A program made the position numbers and the translations under genes. Shown piece by piece: positions 24,264-34,499 of a DNA stretch of 64,000 bases (position 1 is the stretch's first letter; the number at the start of each line of letters is the position of its first letter). The notes under the pieces were generated by a model, which saw nothing but the letters and a program-made list of their open reading frames with translations, searched no databases and was not told where the DNA came from. The stretch spans positions 13,490,001-13,554,000 of the forward strand of contig JAPTOF010000005.1 of assembly GCA_028554755.1 (NCBI GenBank). The letters are read 5' to 3'. Origin of the DNA: Cordia subcordata. Lineage: Eukaryota > Streptophyta > Magnoliopsida > Boraginales > Cordiaceae.

Positions 24264-24376
24264 GGGTGAATTACTCAATTGCCCCCTGTGGTTTGAGTAA
24301 TATGCACATATACCCCCTGTGTTTCAGAAATTAGCTACTTGACCCCCAGTGGTTCCAGCGTCAGTGCACACGAGCC
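24264..24376 (+). repeat. Left TIR of the MULE
   Basis: Inverted repeat partner of 29604-29716. Contains CCCCTGTGGTTTGAG, CCCCCTGTGTTTCAG and AATTAGCTACTTGACCCCC. The element at 54202 has related ends. Confidence 0.92.
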
Positions 24377-24712
24377 TATTTTGCTAACGTCCGTTACATT
24401 TTTAACGCCGAGCAGTTAAAAGACATTGATGCCCTCACATTTAAACGGCTTAATAGCATTTTTCCAAAACAAACACCCTAATTTCGAAAGTAAAAGCCCC
24501 AAATCGACGAACCCTAATCCTCAAATTCCTAACATTCAATCAACAAACAACGAAGATCGAAATCAACAAATCCTTATCATCTGGTAGTGTTGAAATCTCC
24601 AGCATTGGTGAAGACTTGAACTGCAACCAACAAACAACGAAGATCGAAGCATCGGTGAAGAGACGAAGCGAAACTTGAAGTGTTGCTATCTGATTTTATA
24701 TAGAGAATCGAG

Positions 24713-25142
24713 GTAGGTGGGTTAAATTTTGCACTTATTCTATTCTTGTCCTTAGTTGTTTCGTCCCTATCGGAGGTTACAAATGTTTGTGTTCGTGGTC
24801 CCCTCTTCTGTGGTCCCTCCTTTTTTATGGTGCTTCAGAATCTTATGTAGGGTATAATGTCAAGGTTTTTACAAACATTAACTATATAATTATTTGACAC
24901 TTGCATATGTAGGAAAAATTGATGGTTTGCATGTAGTAAACAAGTAGGGTTTTGACTTTGAAAGCAACGAAATTTACTAAAAAAACACTCTGCCTAACAA
25001 ACTAGGGTTTTAGAACATCTGTTTTACTTTAACTTTAGGGTTTTATTTTCTGAAATTTGGGGATTAGGGTTCTGAATTTAGGGTTTTCTTCTATTTCTTG
25101 CATGTTTATTAATGTTTTTTTTCTTTTCTTTGTTAATTTTAG
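24713..25142 (+). other. Probable 5' UTR intron of the MULE transposase gene
   Basis: GAATCGAG followed by GTAGGTGG at 24713 is a donor-like site, and TTTGTTAATTTTAG ending at 25142 is a branch/acceptor-like site one base before the ATG at 25144. The reading frame that extends upstream to 25057 is therefore probably intron. Confidence 0.5.
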
Positions 25143-25143
25143 A

Positions 25144-28100
25144 ATGGATGATGATGATATGTACGTCCCCGAAGGATGTTGTGACATTGATGTTTGGATG
25201 GGTGGGAACCTTATTACTGAGCCTAAATTGAAGTATGAAGGTGGTTGGAAGGAGAGGTTTAAGAATGTTTTGTTAGATGAATTTTGTATGTTTGATTTGT
25301 GGGCAATGTATCATAAAATGGGTGGGACCAAGAGCAGTATGTGTTTTTATTATAGTGAGCCTAGCAAGCCATTTATGGATGATGTAGTGAAAGAGTTTGT
25401 AGGAGATGATGACATAAGGAACTTCATAAATGCTTTTGAAGGTCTATCATTTGCAGTAATATATATAGTGGAAGGTTGTGAACCACTATTATCAACAGAC
25501 CAGTATGGAAATATCATAAGTAGTAGTCAGATTGTATTATATGAGCCCTTGAAGTGTAGGAATGAGTCTGCAGTTGAATTTGTAGGAAATGGAGTGGAAA
25601 ATTTGCAGGCAAGTGTAGAAAATGAAGAGATAGCAGCAGAAAATTTACAGGCAGAAGTAGAAAATGTGTAGGCAGGTGCAGGAAATATGTAGGCAGAAGT
25701 AGAAAATGTACAGGTAGGTGCTAAAAATATGCAGGCAGGTGGTGAAAATGTTGAGGTTAGTGCTGAACATGTTGAGATAGGTTCAGATTTAGAGCACATG
25801 GATACAGAAAGTGAAGAAGATGTATCTGATTCTGCTGATTCAGATCATATTGTAGCTGATGGCAATCTAGATGAGATGGATTCTGACAATCCTAGCTGGT
25901 TGTTTGATGAGTTTGAAGGGGAATCTGATGACGATGTGTTTGAAGAAACAAGCCAGTCTCAATCTAGTAAAGAAAAGTATAGAAAAATGTTTAGCAAATT
26001 GAAGAAGAAATTGGGTAAAAGAAAGCAAAGAAGTGGAGAAAATAGAAAAGTCTATAGATAATATGGAATGGGTTAGTGATATGTCAGATGAGAAGTTAAA
26101 AGAAGTTAAGGAATCTGATGATGAAGGGGATAGAAATCATTTTCCTGTCTTTGATGAAAATGTAAAGATGAAGACCTTTGAATTAGAGGTTGGAATGATG
26201 TTTAAGAATGTTGATGAATATAGGAAAGTTTTGAGAGATTGGTCAGTGAGGAAGGGTTTTGAGTTTGTGTTCAAGAAGAATGAAAAATCAAGAGTGACTA
26301 TTGTATGCCCACATCGATGTGATTTTAGAGTTCATGCATCTCCTGTCCAAGGTAATGATACCTATATGGTGAAGACTATGAAAGGTACACATACTTGTGG
26401 TCCCAGAGCACAGAATAGACTTGCACACTATAAGTACTTGGGAGGAAGAATAGAGAAAATTGTGAGGGAACATCCTGGAGATTTTGTCTCTGATTTGCAG
26501 TCAACCATTATGAAGAAAGTGAAGGTGTCTGTTAGTAGACACAAGGCATTAAGAGCTAAGCATGCAGCTTTGAAGAAGATTCAGAGAGATTGGGGTGAAC
26601 AGTACTCTAGCTACGTGATTACTGTGAAACAGTCTTAGTACACAACCCTAAGAGCACTTTGGTGATTGGTGTAGATAGGAACTTGCCTGACCCTATCTTT
26701 GAAAGAATGTTCTTTTCACTTGGTGCAATGATTGATGGGTTTGTTAGTGGGTGTAGGCTTATAATTGGCATAGATGGATGCTTCTTGAAGAGTGTATTTG
26801 GTGGACAATTGCTAGCAGCAGTAGGAAGAGATGGCAATGATAACATGTTTCCATTAGCAATTACAGTGGTGCCAAATGAATGTAGGGAAACTTGGTCATG
26901 GTTTCTCAATCAGTTGCACAATGTGATTGGTAACCCAAATGAACATGGTTATTGTTACATATCTGATCGACAGAAGGGTCTATTGGAGGTCTTTAGAGAA
27001 GAATACCCTAATGTCCATCATAGATTCTGTGTGCGACATATTTATTCAAATTTCAAGGCTAAGTTTGATGATCTAGTGTTGAAAGATCTTATATGGAAGG
27101 CTGCTTCAACATACAATAAGAAACAGTTTGAAAGATTATTAAAAAGAATTGAAGAAGCAAACCCCAAGGTTGGAGACAAAGAAACTACATATGAATGGCT
27201 ATCCAAAATCCCTCCTGAAACATGGTCAAGGTCACATTTTCCCACCACTTCAACTTGTGATACATTGGTGAATAACCTTTGTGAATCTTTCAATAATTAC
27301 ATTCTGGATGCTAGGGAGAAGCCTATTATCACAATGTTTGAAATGATTAGGTACAAGCTAATGACTAGGTTTCAAGTGAAAAAAAGTGGCATGGAGAAGT
27401 ATCAAGGAACCATTTGTCCTAATGTGTTAAAGAAGATTATGAATATGAATGAGTCTTCTAAAGGATGGTGGGCAAATTGGTCTGGACATGAAGAGTATGA
27501 GGTTGTACAAGATTGGAACAAACATGTTGCTAATTTAGCAACAAAGGCCTGCAGCTGTGGTATGTTTCAATTGGTAGGATACCCTTGTTGTCTTGCAATG
27601 GCATGCATAAATAGGCATGGAAAAAGATTGGAGGATTATGTGCATCCATGTTCCACTAAGGATGTTTATTTGATTGCATACCAAAATATTATACATCCTG
27701 TCCCTGGCCCACATGATTATGTGCAAAGTAATGGAGAAGTGTTAAAACCTCCCATTGTTAAGAGAAGGCCAGGAAGGCCAAAGAAGTCAAGAAGAAAAAC
27801 TGTTGATAAAGGCCAAAGTAGCTCAATCTCAACAAAAAAGGGCTTAACAACTACTTGTGCAAAGTGCTTGCAAAAGGGTCACAATAAAAGGAGCTGCGCA
27901 AATCCATTCCATCCTAAATCACCATTGCAAAGAGAAAGACCATCGTCAACCCAAGAATCCAACAATTCATCAGCAGAAGGGGATAATGTACTGTTTATAA
28001 CCTTAAACATTTTTCTTTTACTGACATGGTTACTAATTTCTATTTTTCTTTTGATAGCTCCTTAACACTCAACAATCCTCCACCCAAATTAATCAAGGGC

Positions 28101-28195
28101 AGCTGCCACCTAGATCACAAAGAGGTAGAAGACCTGGTAATGCAAGAGGTGCAGAAGGTGCTGCTAGAAATATTGGTAAAGGCACACCAGGCTGA
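25144..28195 (+). pseudogene. MuDR-type MULE transposase, broken
   Basis: Conceptual protein of about 990 residues in two exons, with a 70-bp intron (27988-28057, GT..AG) before a basic C-terminal tail ending at TGA 28193-28195. Order: N-terminal plant-MULE domain (DVWMGGNLITEPKLKYEGGW); acidic repeat region; MuDR DNA-binding region with CPHRCDFRVHAS and HTCG (26178-26400); MULE catalytic domain with DDE residues at 26773 (GIDGCFL), 26965 (YISDRQKG) and 27283 (CESFNNY); SWIM-like finger (27550-27600); RRPGRPKKS; CCHC knuckle CAKCLQKGHNKRSC. Breaks: TAG stops at 25669 and 25690, each one C-to-T step from CAG in a Gln-containing repeat; a frameshift at about 26033-26061; a second shift near 26602 where EQYSS should continue as LRDYCE. 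The SWIM histidine is leucine (PCCLA, codon 27592). It would cut and insert the MULE if intact. Confidence 0.92.
27988..28057 (+). other. Intron near the 3' end of the MULE transposase gene
   Basis: GTACTG at the 5' side and TTTTGATAG at the 3' side. Splicing joins SAEGDN to LLNTQQSSTQINQGQ in frame and leads to a glycine/arginine-rich end. Confidence 0.75.
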
Positions 28196-28767
28196 AGAAA
28201 ATTGGTGTGAGAAAGAGAAGAAGAGACTAGAGAATTTGTGTAAAGATTGATGGCTGTTTTTGTTTTGATGTGAAGTATGACATGGCTATTTTTGTGGATA
28301 ATAGGCAGTATATTTTTGTGCATAATATGCAGTCCATTTTTGATGTAATGACATGGCTGTTTTTGTGGATATTAGGCAGTCAAAACTTGGTTGCAGTGGC
28401 TTATTTTTTTGGATAGTAGCCACTTTGCAATTGGCTGTAATGCCTTTTTATGGAGATTAGCCATATGGTCATCGGTTGTAATGACTTTGCCAAAATATCA
28501 ATACAGTAATTATGTTATTAACAGGTTTATGAATCAGTGAATTACTTTCTTTATTCTCTCTTACAAGCATACAAGGCTAATAAATTTGTAATAAAAGCTT
28601 TTCATTATAGGAAGGATCACCATAGCATGGTCATTAACATCCGTCTTTTTATTAGAACTACATTACCAAACCACCATACAAACACCAAAAACAAGCTAAC
28701 ACTACTAACCTATCATACAAACACCAACAAGAAGCTAAACTCACAACTACAGCTAGTCTACAACTTG

Positions 28768-29190
28768 TCATTTGTTAATAGTAACAAGGAGATTCAAAAC
28801 AAGCATTACACAACAACACAGACCAACAAGCCAAAGTTTCTTCATCATTTCAATCTTCTCTTCAACTTTTCTCACCATATTGCAGTTTGAAGCAGATGTC
28901 ACCTCTTCTTCTTCCTCCTCAATCACTTCGTCACCCTCAAAATCCATTGTGGAACTTGGTTGATAAGAGATAATAGGCATCCCAGTTTTTGTCCATGTTA
29001 CGGAACGAGGCGTACACCAACGGAAAACATCGCATTCGTCACATTTGTAATACAACAATCCTCTAGAAAGCCGACTAGTTACCACTATACGAAGATCAAA
29101 TCGCCACTTACAACGAAAGCAACACTTGTGCCCGTAACGCAAGTCCAGCGGATATGTCCAAGTGCATCGACTTGTCTCGCTAGTTGACAT
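28768..29190 (-). CDS. GRF-like zinc finger with acidic, coiled-coil and membrane segment (MULE accessory ORF)
   Basis: 140 residues from MSTSETSRC; an upstream in-frame ATG at 29232 is possible. A CFRC (C24, C27) pair is followed after a basic stretch by SRGLLYYKCDECDVFRW (C50, C53, F56, W58), the layout of GRF-type zinc fingers (C-x-C, NPGR, F/Y-x-x-C, C-x-x-F-x-W), with LSRG for NPGR. Then an acidic run (about 86-96), a short charged helix (MVRKVEEKIEMMKKL) and a hydrophobic stretch (about 119-137). GRF fingers bind nucleic acid. Small plant proteins with this order (At4g04775-like) are known, mostly uncharacterised. It lies inside the MULE TIRs, convergent with the transposase and about 570 bp from it. 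A role in transposition is inference. The ORF is open while its neighbour is broken. Confidence 0.75.
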   Translation of the reverse strand: MSTSETSRCTWTYPLDLRYGHKCCFRCKWRFDLRIVVTSRLSRGLLYYKCDECDVFRWCTPRSVTWTKTGMPIISYQPSSTMDFEGDEVIEEEEEEVTSASNCNMVRKVEEKIEMMKKLWLVGLCCCVMLVLNLLVTINK

Positions 29191-29603
29191 TTTTCCTTCA
29201 CTGTCAGTGTTCAATACACATTCAAAAAGCAAATATCTAGGGTTAACAAGAACAATAAAGGGCTACTGTATCTAGGGTTAACAAAAAGAAAATATGTTTT
29301 GCTGATTTTTGTTGACTGCAACGCACATTAAAAAACAATATAACACATACACACAACTGTAAATTAAAAAAAAAAAAAAAGGCTAACCAAGATATGTAAG
29401 ATACGAGTTACTGATGTAGATGGGTTTGAGTGAGCCTCTGTGCTTTGATTTATAATTTTTGGCTTCTTATGTTGTTGTTGGTTTCTTATGTTGAAGATGA
29501 AGGACATTTTTTACTGTTATTTGCTTCCAAAGCCTATAAGCATCGCATAAGGGGTGTGTGAAATACAAATCTCGTTATTTGAGATGGAACCACTAACGGA
29601 AGG

Positions 29604-29716
29604 GGCTCATGTGCACTAACGCTAGAACCACAGGGGGTCAAGTAGCTAATTTCTGAAACACAGGGGGTATATGTGCATATTACTCAAATCACAGAGGGTA
29701 GTTGAGTAATTCACCC
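29604..29716 (-). repeat. Right TIR of the MULE
   Basis: Reverse complement of the left TIR with about 8 differences, seven of them C/T or G/A changes. The 9-bp duplication follows at 29717-29725. Confidence 0.92.
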
Positions 29717-30172
29717 TAAAAAATATAATTAATATTCGTTACACTTGAAAATGTAGTTAATGTTTGTTATACTTGGAAGTGTAGCTAATTTAAACTAGAC
29801 AAAATAAAATTCAAACTTTATTACACTCTAATATGTAATAAATATATTTTTTAATTTTATATTAATTTAATTTAAAACATGACAGTTGTTTTACCATCTT
29901 AAAAACATTAAATATGAAAATTTTAATACCATTATTTTATTTTAAATGTAATAAATTATTTATTATATTTAAAACTCTAATCAAAATAAAATAAATAAGA
30001 AAAAATTAACACTAAACTTCGACTAGCTTGTGATTCTTCAACCAATAACAACAAGCTTTCCAAATACGCTTCTATTACCTTTTTATAGAGATTATACCAC
30101 TACAACATATCATAAACTGTCGATGTAGGACTTCTTTTTTAGTCCAAAGAAGGCATATTATGAACAGTAAAA

Positions 30173-30794
30173 TTTATACTATTGTATATAACAGATTTCG
30201 TTGCATATAATATTACCAAGTAACGTGGTCAATTTTATACCACCTGTATACTGCCCCACTTAATTGTTTAAAATAAGTTTCCACTGTATCTATTCACCAA
30301 ATTAATATATAAACATTACAAGTCTGTTGTCTCAATTATGCAATCAACTAAATAATTTATTTGTTATTCAATTCAATTTTTCCCGTTTTCCTACACTCAA
30401 AAATCTTTTCTTTTTCTTCTTCATATATTATTTACACTTAATCACTAGCATAAAATCATGGTTAAATCATTATTTTGGTATTATATTTAAGCTTTGACAT
30501 TCCAATCTCATTTATAGCGGCACAGATTCGCCTCCTTTTGGTTTTAGATAATCGCAATTTGATCAATTTTTTTTATCACCACAATTTCTCCGTAATTCCA
30601 TATTGTAATATCTTGCAAATTTCAAAATTGTGCATATATAAAGAAATCACATGTATGTGTATTATTATTGTTTAATTTATTTAAAATAGTTCATATAATT
30701 TGTTTGAAACATTTAAATAGATAAAAATTAAATCTTTCTAATATGTCAACCTACATATATCACATATCATGCAATCGCACGAGTAACATACTAG
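30173..30794 (+). mobile_element. Small Helitron inside the CACTA element
   Basis: The 3' end has TGCAATCGCACGAGTAACAT then ACTAG followed by T: a TGC..GCA hairpin about a dozen bases before CTAG, as in Helitrons. The 5' part (TTTATACTATTGTATATAAC) resembles the start of the copy at 50758. Blocks such as TTATTTGTTATTCAATTCAA and ATAATTTGTTTGAAACATTT are shared with that copy. Non-coding; the 5' border is approximate. Confidence 0.65.
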
Positions 30795-31078
30795 TAACAT
30801 AATATAGGATGCTCTTGAGCAATGGCTTTTTGTTGGCTTATATGACACTTGTACTTTTTAATAATTTTTTTACTCTTGGATTGTTATACTTCCTTACTAC
30901 ACTTTCATGTTTAACTAACATTGTCACACTTCCAAGTGTAACTAAATGATTAGTACACCAAAAATTAAACAAAAAATATTTTATTACACTAACAAGTGTA
31001 ACCATATTTAAAATTTGTTTACACTTTCTTTAAATGTAAGAAAAAAATATGTAACTAGGAATAGATATTGTAGTGAGA

Positions 31079-31328
31079 GGAAGAACTCAAATGTAAAAGT
31101 CTACTTTTATTGCTTTGTTATTGGACGAACTGAAAGCTACAATAGATGCCTCTATTTATAAGCATACACCAAAAACAAACTCTACTAATTATTTGCACCA
31201 TATCTCACTAAAATAATGAACCTCACTAACAAACCAAAAAACTTGATCAATGGCTAAGCATACAAAATGCATGCCACTGATTGGTAAACTAACCTATCTA
31301 ATTGCATGCAACTTTGAATTATTCTTCA
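31079..31328 (-). repeat. 3' LTR of the copia element, main part
   Basis: Matches 32958-33207. With 24056-24095 it makes up the same 290 bp as the other LTR. It starts on the minus strand with TGAAGAATAATTC at 31328. Confidence 0.9.
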
Positions 31329-32917
31329 TATCTTCTATCATTGCTTTCTGCCATTCTTCTCTTTTAGCTGCTTCTCCATAATTGATAGGGTCTGAAACAT
31401 AGTGAACAAATTGACAAAATGCATATATATCAGTCAAAGATCTAAACTTCCTTTGTGGTGTCTCATTTGAAGATTCTTCAGGAGTGGATAAAGAGTTCCT
31501 GCTTAGTGTTGTTGCAGCTGCTGAGCTTGGTAACACCATAGAAGATCCAGCATGTGAACTTGCAGGAGTTGGCACTTGCACTTGCAGCAAGAACAAAATT
31601 CTCCATATTAGAAACATCCAATGGGAACATATTGTTTGATGTCACGTTGATGCGAACCTTTTGGCTTGATTTCTTATTTTTAATGACACATGCATTATCA
31701 TCAAATAAAATAGAATATCCACCAATATCCTAAATCAGGTACAAATTGAATGTTGTCCAAACACTTTTACTTTACCATGGTTAGTTTTATTCCTATCGTG
31801 CCTTTTTCCTTATCTTAGATCTCCTTTCTGTTGCCAAACTGCACTTTTATCTTTTATGCTTCATCAAAATTCATCTTCATTTTCTGCTGCAAAATTTATC
31901 TTCTGCAAAATTTATCTTCTCATCTTTGTACCAACAATTAACTTTATATGTCTGTATTTTTTGCAATGATAGCATTGAACACCACTTTTCGTGTTTCCTT
32001 ACTCATTGGACTACCTTTGCCCTCCAGTTCTTCCTCTGTCTCCATCGTTACCACAACCACAACCATGACCACGACTGTCACGAGATCCTCCTCTTTCTTA
32101 ACCTTGACCTGTTGAACGATTACTTTCTCCATGTTTGTTGGTTGTCTCTTTAACTTGAAATGTCTTTTCTTTGTTCTTTGCAATTGACCTATTAATTCTT
32201 GACTCATGAGCTTAAAAGGATCCCATCATTCATCAACTGAAAGAACTAATAGATTCTTAGCTTCTTCTATTGTAGCTACCATATGGTCAAATTTTAAAGT
32301 CAAGTTTCTTAATACTTTTGCAACGATTGTCTTATCTGAAATCTACTCATTGTAAAAGTGCATTTGATTGACTATTGCCATTGCTCTTAACAAAAAGTCA
32401 ACAATTGATTCACCATTCTTCATAACCAAGGTTTCAAAGTCACGTTTTAGTGATTGCAATCTTACCACTATGACCTTTAAATCACCTTGGAACTCGTTTT
32501 GCGGAATTGACCATTCTTTCTTTGATGTGATTACTACCATGATCTGTGAGAAAATAGTGTCATAGACTGCTTACTGGATAACGAACAATACTTTGGCATC
32601 CCTCTTCTTTTCTTTCAATCTTGTCTCCTTCTCTCCATTAGGTTCTAATATATCAATGAACCTATAATCCACCAACTTCCATAAATCTTATGATCTGAGC
32701 AATGTTTTCATCTTAATGCTCTACCACTTATATTTTTTGCTATTGAAAATTGGTGTGAGTGGTTGAGAGAAAGAAAAGACAGCTACGACCACTAATCTTT
32801 TATATATCACTCTTCAAACCCAAAAGGCACTCTCTCACATGTTTCTCTCAAAATATCCAAAAGTGTTTCACTCAAATATCCAATAGACCCAAAAGAACTT
32901 GGCTTTAATACCAAAAT
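31329..32917 (-). pseudogene. copia gag-protease-RT remnant
   Basis: On the minus strand: gag segment at 32540-32343 (EFQGDLKVIVVRLQSLKRDF, NGESIVDFLLRAMAIVNQM); a frameshifted Arg/Gly-rich and zinc-knuckle region near 32207-31944; a protease-linked segment at about 31770-31630 that reads, across shifts, as YSILFDDNACVIKNKK and NNMFPLDVSN; then a jump to the start of reverse transcriptase (FRSLTDIYA, CQFVHYVSDPINYGEAAKRE, EWQKAMIED) at 31500-31330, which runs straight into the LTR. Integrase and most of RT/RNase H are missing. The RT start directly abutting the LTR marks the deletion point. Confidence 0.85.
32903..32917 (-). other. Primer binding site of the copia element
   Basis: Minus strand reads ATTTTGGTATTAAAGCC directly after the LTR end AACA; plant copia elements usually have TGGTATCAGAGC here, complementary to initiator tRNA-Met. 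Two changes suggest decay. Confidence 0.7.
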
Positions 32918-33207
32918 TGTTAGGAAGAGAATGTGAAAAAGAAAAAGACAAAACAGAGGAAGAACTCAAATGCTAAAGTCTGCTTTTATTGCTTTGTTAC
33001 TGGATGAACTGAAAGCTACAATAGATGCCTCTACTTATAAGCTTACACCAGAAACAAACTTTGCTAATTATTTACACCATATCTCACTAAAATAATGAGA
33101 CTACCTAACAGACCAAAAAACTTGATTAGCAGTTAACCATACGATATGCACACCACTGATCAACAAACTAACCTATCTAATTGCATGTAACTTTGAATTA
33201 TTCTTCA
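32918..33207 (-). repeat. 5' LTR of the copia element
   Basis: 290 bp, uninterrupted; serves as the reference that proves the exact CACTA insertion point in the other LTR. Confidence 0.92.
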
Positions 33208-33930
33208 ATACTAATCACATACTCAAGATCATGGAGAACTTCAGAGGTCTCACAACCCCTTAGAGTTCATATCCAACTTAATGAAAGACCAAAAGTCTCA
33301 AAATAATGATGAGAAAATCTCTAATTTCTCATTCACGTTCAATGTATTGTAGATTAATTTGAACATGTTAAAATATTAAAGACTTCTTTTTTAGAAAAAT
33401 GGAAATATTAGGGACCGATGACATAGTTTACCTCTTTAAAATTAATAACCTTCAGATGAAAATGATGATACATGCCTAGCTACGTATAATCAATTTTGGT
33501 GCCTTGAAAAACCCCAAAAAAAATTTATTTGCATTTAAAATAAAGTTGTAGGGAAATAACATATAAGTATCCAAGATAGGGTAAGGTTCTCAATAACAAT
33601 ACAGTAAGGTTCTCAATAACATATAAGTATCCGAGATAGAATCAAAAAGTTGGGAAAATTCAATTTTAAATTAAAGAAAAACCAAATGTCACTTGATAAA
33701 TGATGAAAGATGAGCGATGATGTGTCATTATCTAAAAATCTCAAAAAGCTTATGTGGCAACTCCTAATGCCAATCTACTTAATAATAATTAAAAGAAAAA
33801 ACTAACATGGCACAATAGGAATGCATCAAAAGGATGATGTGGCATTCATACATTATCTTGAGGTATAAATTTATATAGGTAATATAGAATAATTCTATGC
33901 ATATAAACAAATAAATTTACATAACGTAAG
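33208..33930. other. Intergenic stretch, no gene seen
   Basis: AT-rich. A short duplication (GTAAGGTTCTCAATAACA) near 33580-33620 is the only structure noted. Confidence 0.5.
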
Positions 33931-33939
33931 AGATATATT

Positions 33940-34100
33940 TTTTATTTCACCCCACAAACAGTATATTTACACTTTATTTCAAACCAGAAAGATAAATTCT
34001 ACATCATTTTTAAAATTAGAGGATGGAATATGCACCAATTTATGGAGTTTTTTTCGTTATTGACAAGTCAAAATGCATTCTAGATGCATTTTTCTTAAAA
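33940..34100. repeat. Dispersed repeat, copy 3
   Basis: ATTTACACTTTATTTCAAAC and following modules match 5560-5760 and, inverted, 23630-23820. Confidence 0.5.
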
Positions 34101-34228
34101 ATTATACATTACATGTAAGAGAAAAATCAATGCACAAGTTAATATGCAATTTTTTAAACCACGAAAAAATCAGTGAATTTTGAAATTATAGGGGATTTTG
34201 TGCAATGGTGGCAGGAAGGCTAAGTCGG

Positions 34229-34496
34229 TGCGACAAAATGGGATAGAAGATATTTAGTAGTGGACAAATAAAGCTTGGATGTCCATGTACTATATAATAC
34301 ATTCCTAGTGGTCATGTGATGAGTTGAACCACTGAGAGGTCTAATTAATTAATGGGAGTAGTTGCGACAAAACGGTATAGAGGATAATTAGTAGTAGACA
34401 AACAAAGCTCGGATCTTCGCGTACTATACAATATATTCTTAGTGCTCAAGTGATGAGTTAAACGACTGGGAGGTCGAATTAATTAATGGGAGTTTT
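34229..34496. repeat. Tandem duplication, 134-bp period
   Basis: Two adjacent diverged copies starting TGCGACAAAA (34229 and 34363), each containing TAGTAG..GACAAA..AAAGCT, GTACTATA, GATGAGTT and ending AATTAATTAATGGGAGT. Confidence 0.85.
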
Positions 34497-34499
34497 TTT

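Larger units (their letters stand above)
24264..29716 (+). mobile_element. Full-length MULE with long TIRs and two genes
   Basis: Terminal inverted repeats of about 113 bp (24264-24376 and 29604-29716, about 8 mismatches) begin GGGTGAATTACTCAA. The flanking 9-bp duplication TAAAAAATA is exact (24255-24263 and 29717-29725). A 9-bp duplication with long TIRs is known of Mutator-like elements. Inside are a MuDR-type transposase gene (25144-28195, plus strand) and a convergent small gene (29190-28768). Both ends and both genes are present, but the transposase is broken, so the element is now dependent or dead. Confidence 0.93.
24096..31075. mobile_element. Non-autonomous CACTA element, split by MULE and Helitron
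   Basis: It begins CACTACAAGAAATC and ends GATATTGTAGTG, with AGA directly on both sides (24093-24095 and 31076-31078). Removing it and one AGA restores an uninterrupted 290-bp LTR. TACACTT/AAGTGTA-type subterminal repeats lie in both arms (for example TTAGTTACACTTGG near 24169 and CACACTTCCAAGTGTAACTA near 30926). Three-base duplications and such repeats are hallmarks of CACTA transposons. No CACTA transposase remains; without the inserts the element would be about 0.9 kb, so it was a non-autonomous copy. Confidence 0.9.
24056..33207 (-). mobile_element. Truncated Ty1/copia element with nested insertions
   Basis: Two 290-bp LTRs bound the element: 32918-33207 (5' LTR on the minus strand) and 24056-24095 plus 31079-31328 (3' LTR, split by a CACTA element). 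By hand count about 34 of 290 LTR positions differ. Inside the 5' LTR on the minus strand lies a primer binding site (TGGTATTAAAGCC near 32915-32903), like the plant copia tRNA-Met type. The inner part keeps gag and protease-linked sequence and only the start of reverse transcriptase; the rest is deleted. CTAAT occurs at 24051-24055 and 33211-33215, a candidate 5-bp duplication displaced by 3 bp on the right. Confidence 0.88.

Noticed and set aside
25527..25799. Minus-strand 90-residue ORF, Ser/Thr/Pro-rich
   Set aside because: It is the antisense of the acidic repeat of the MULE transposase.
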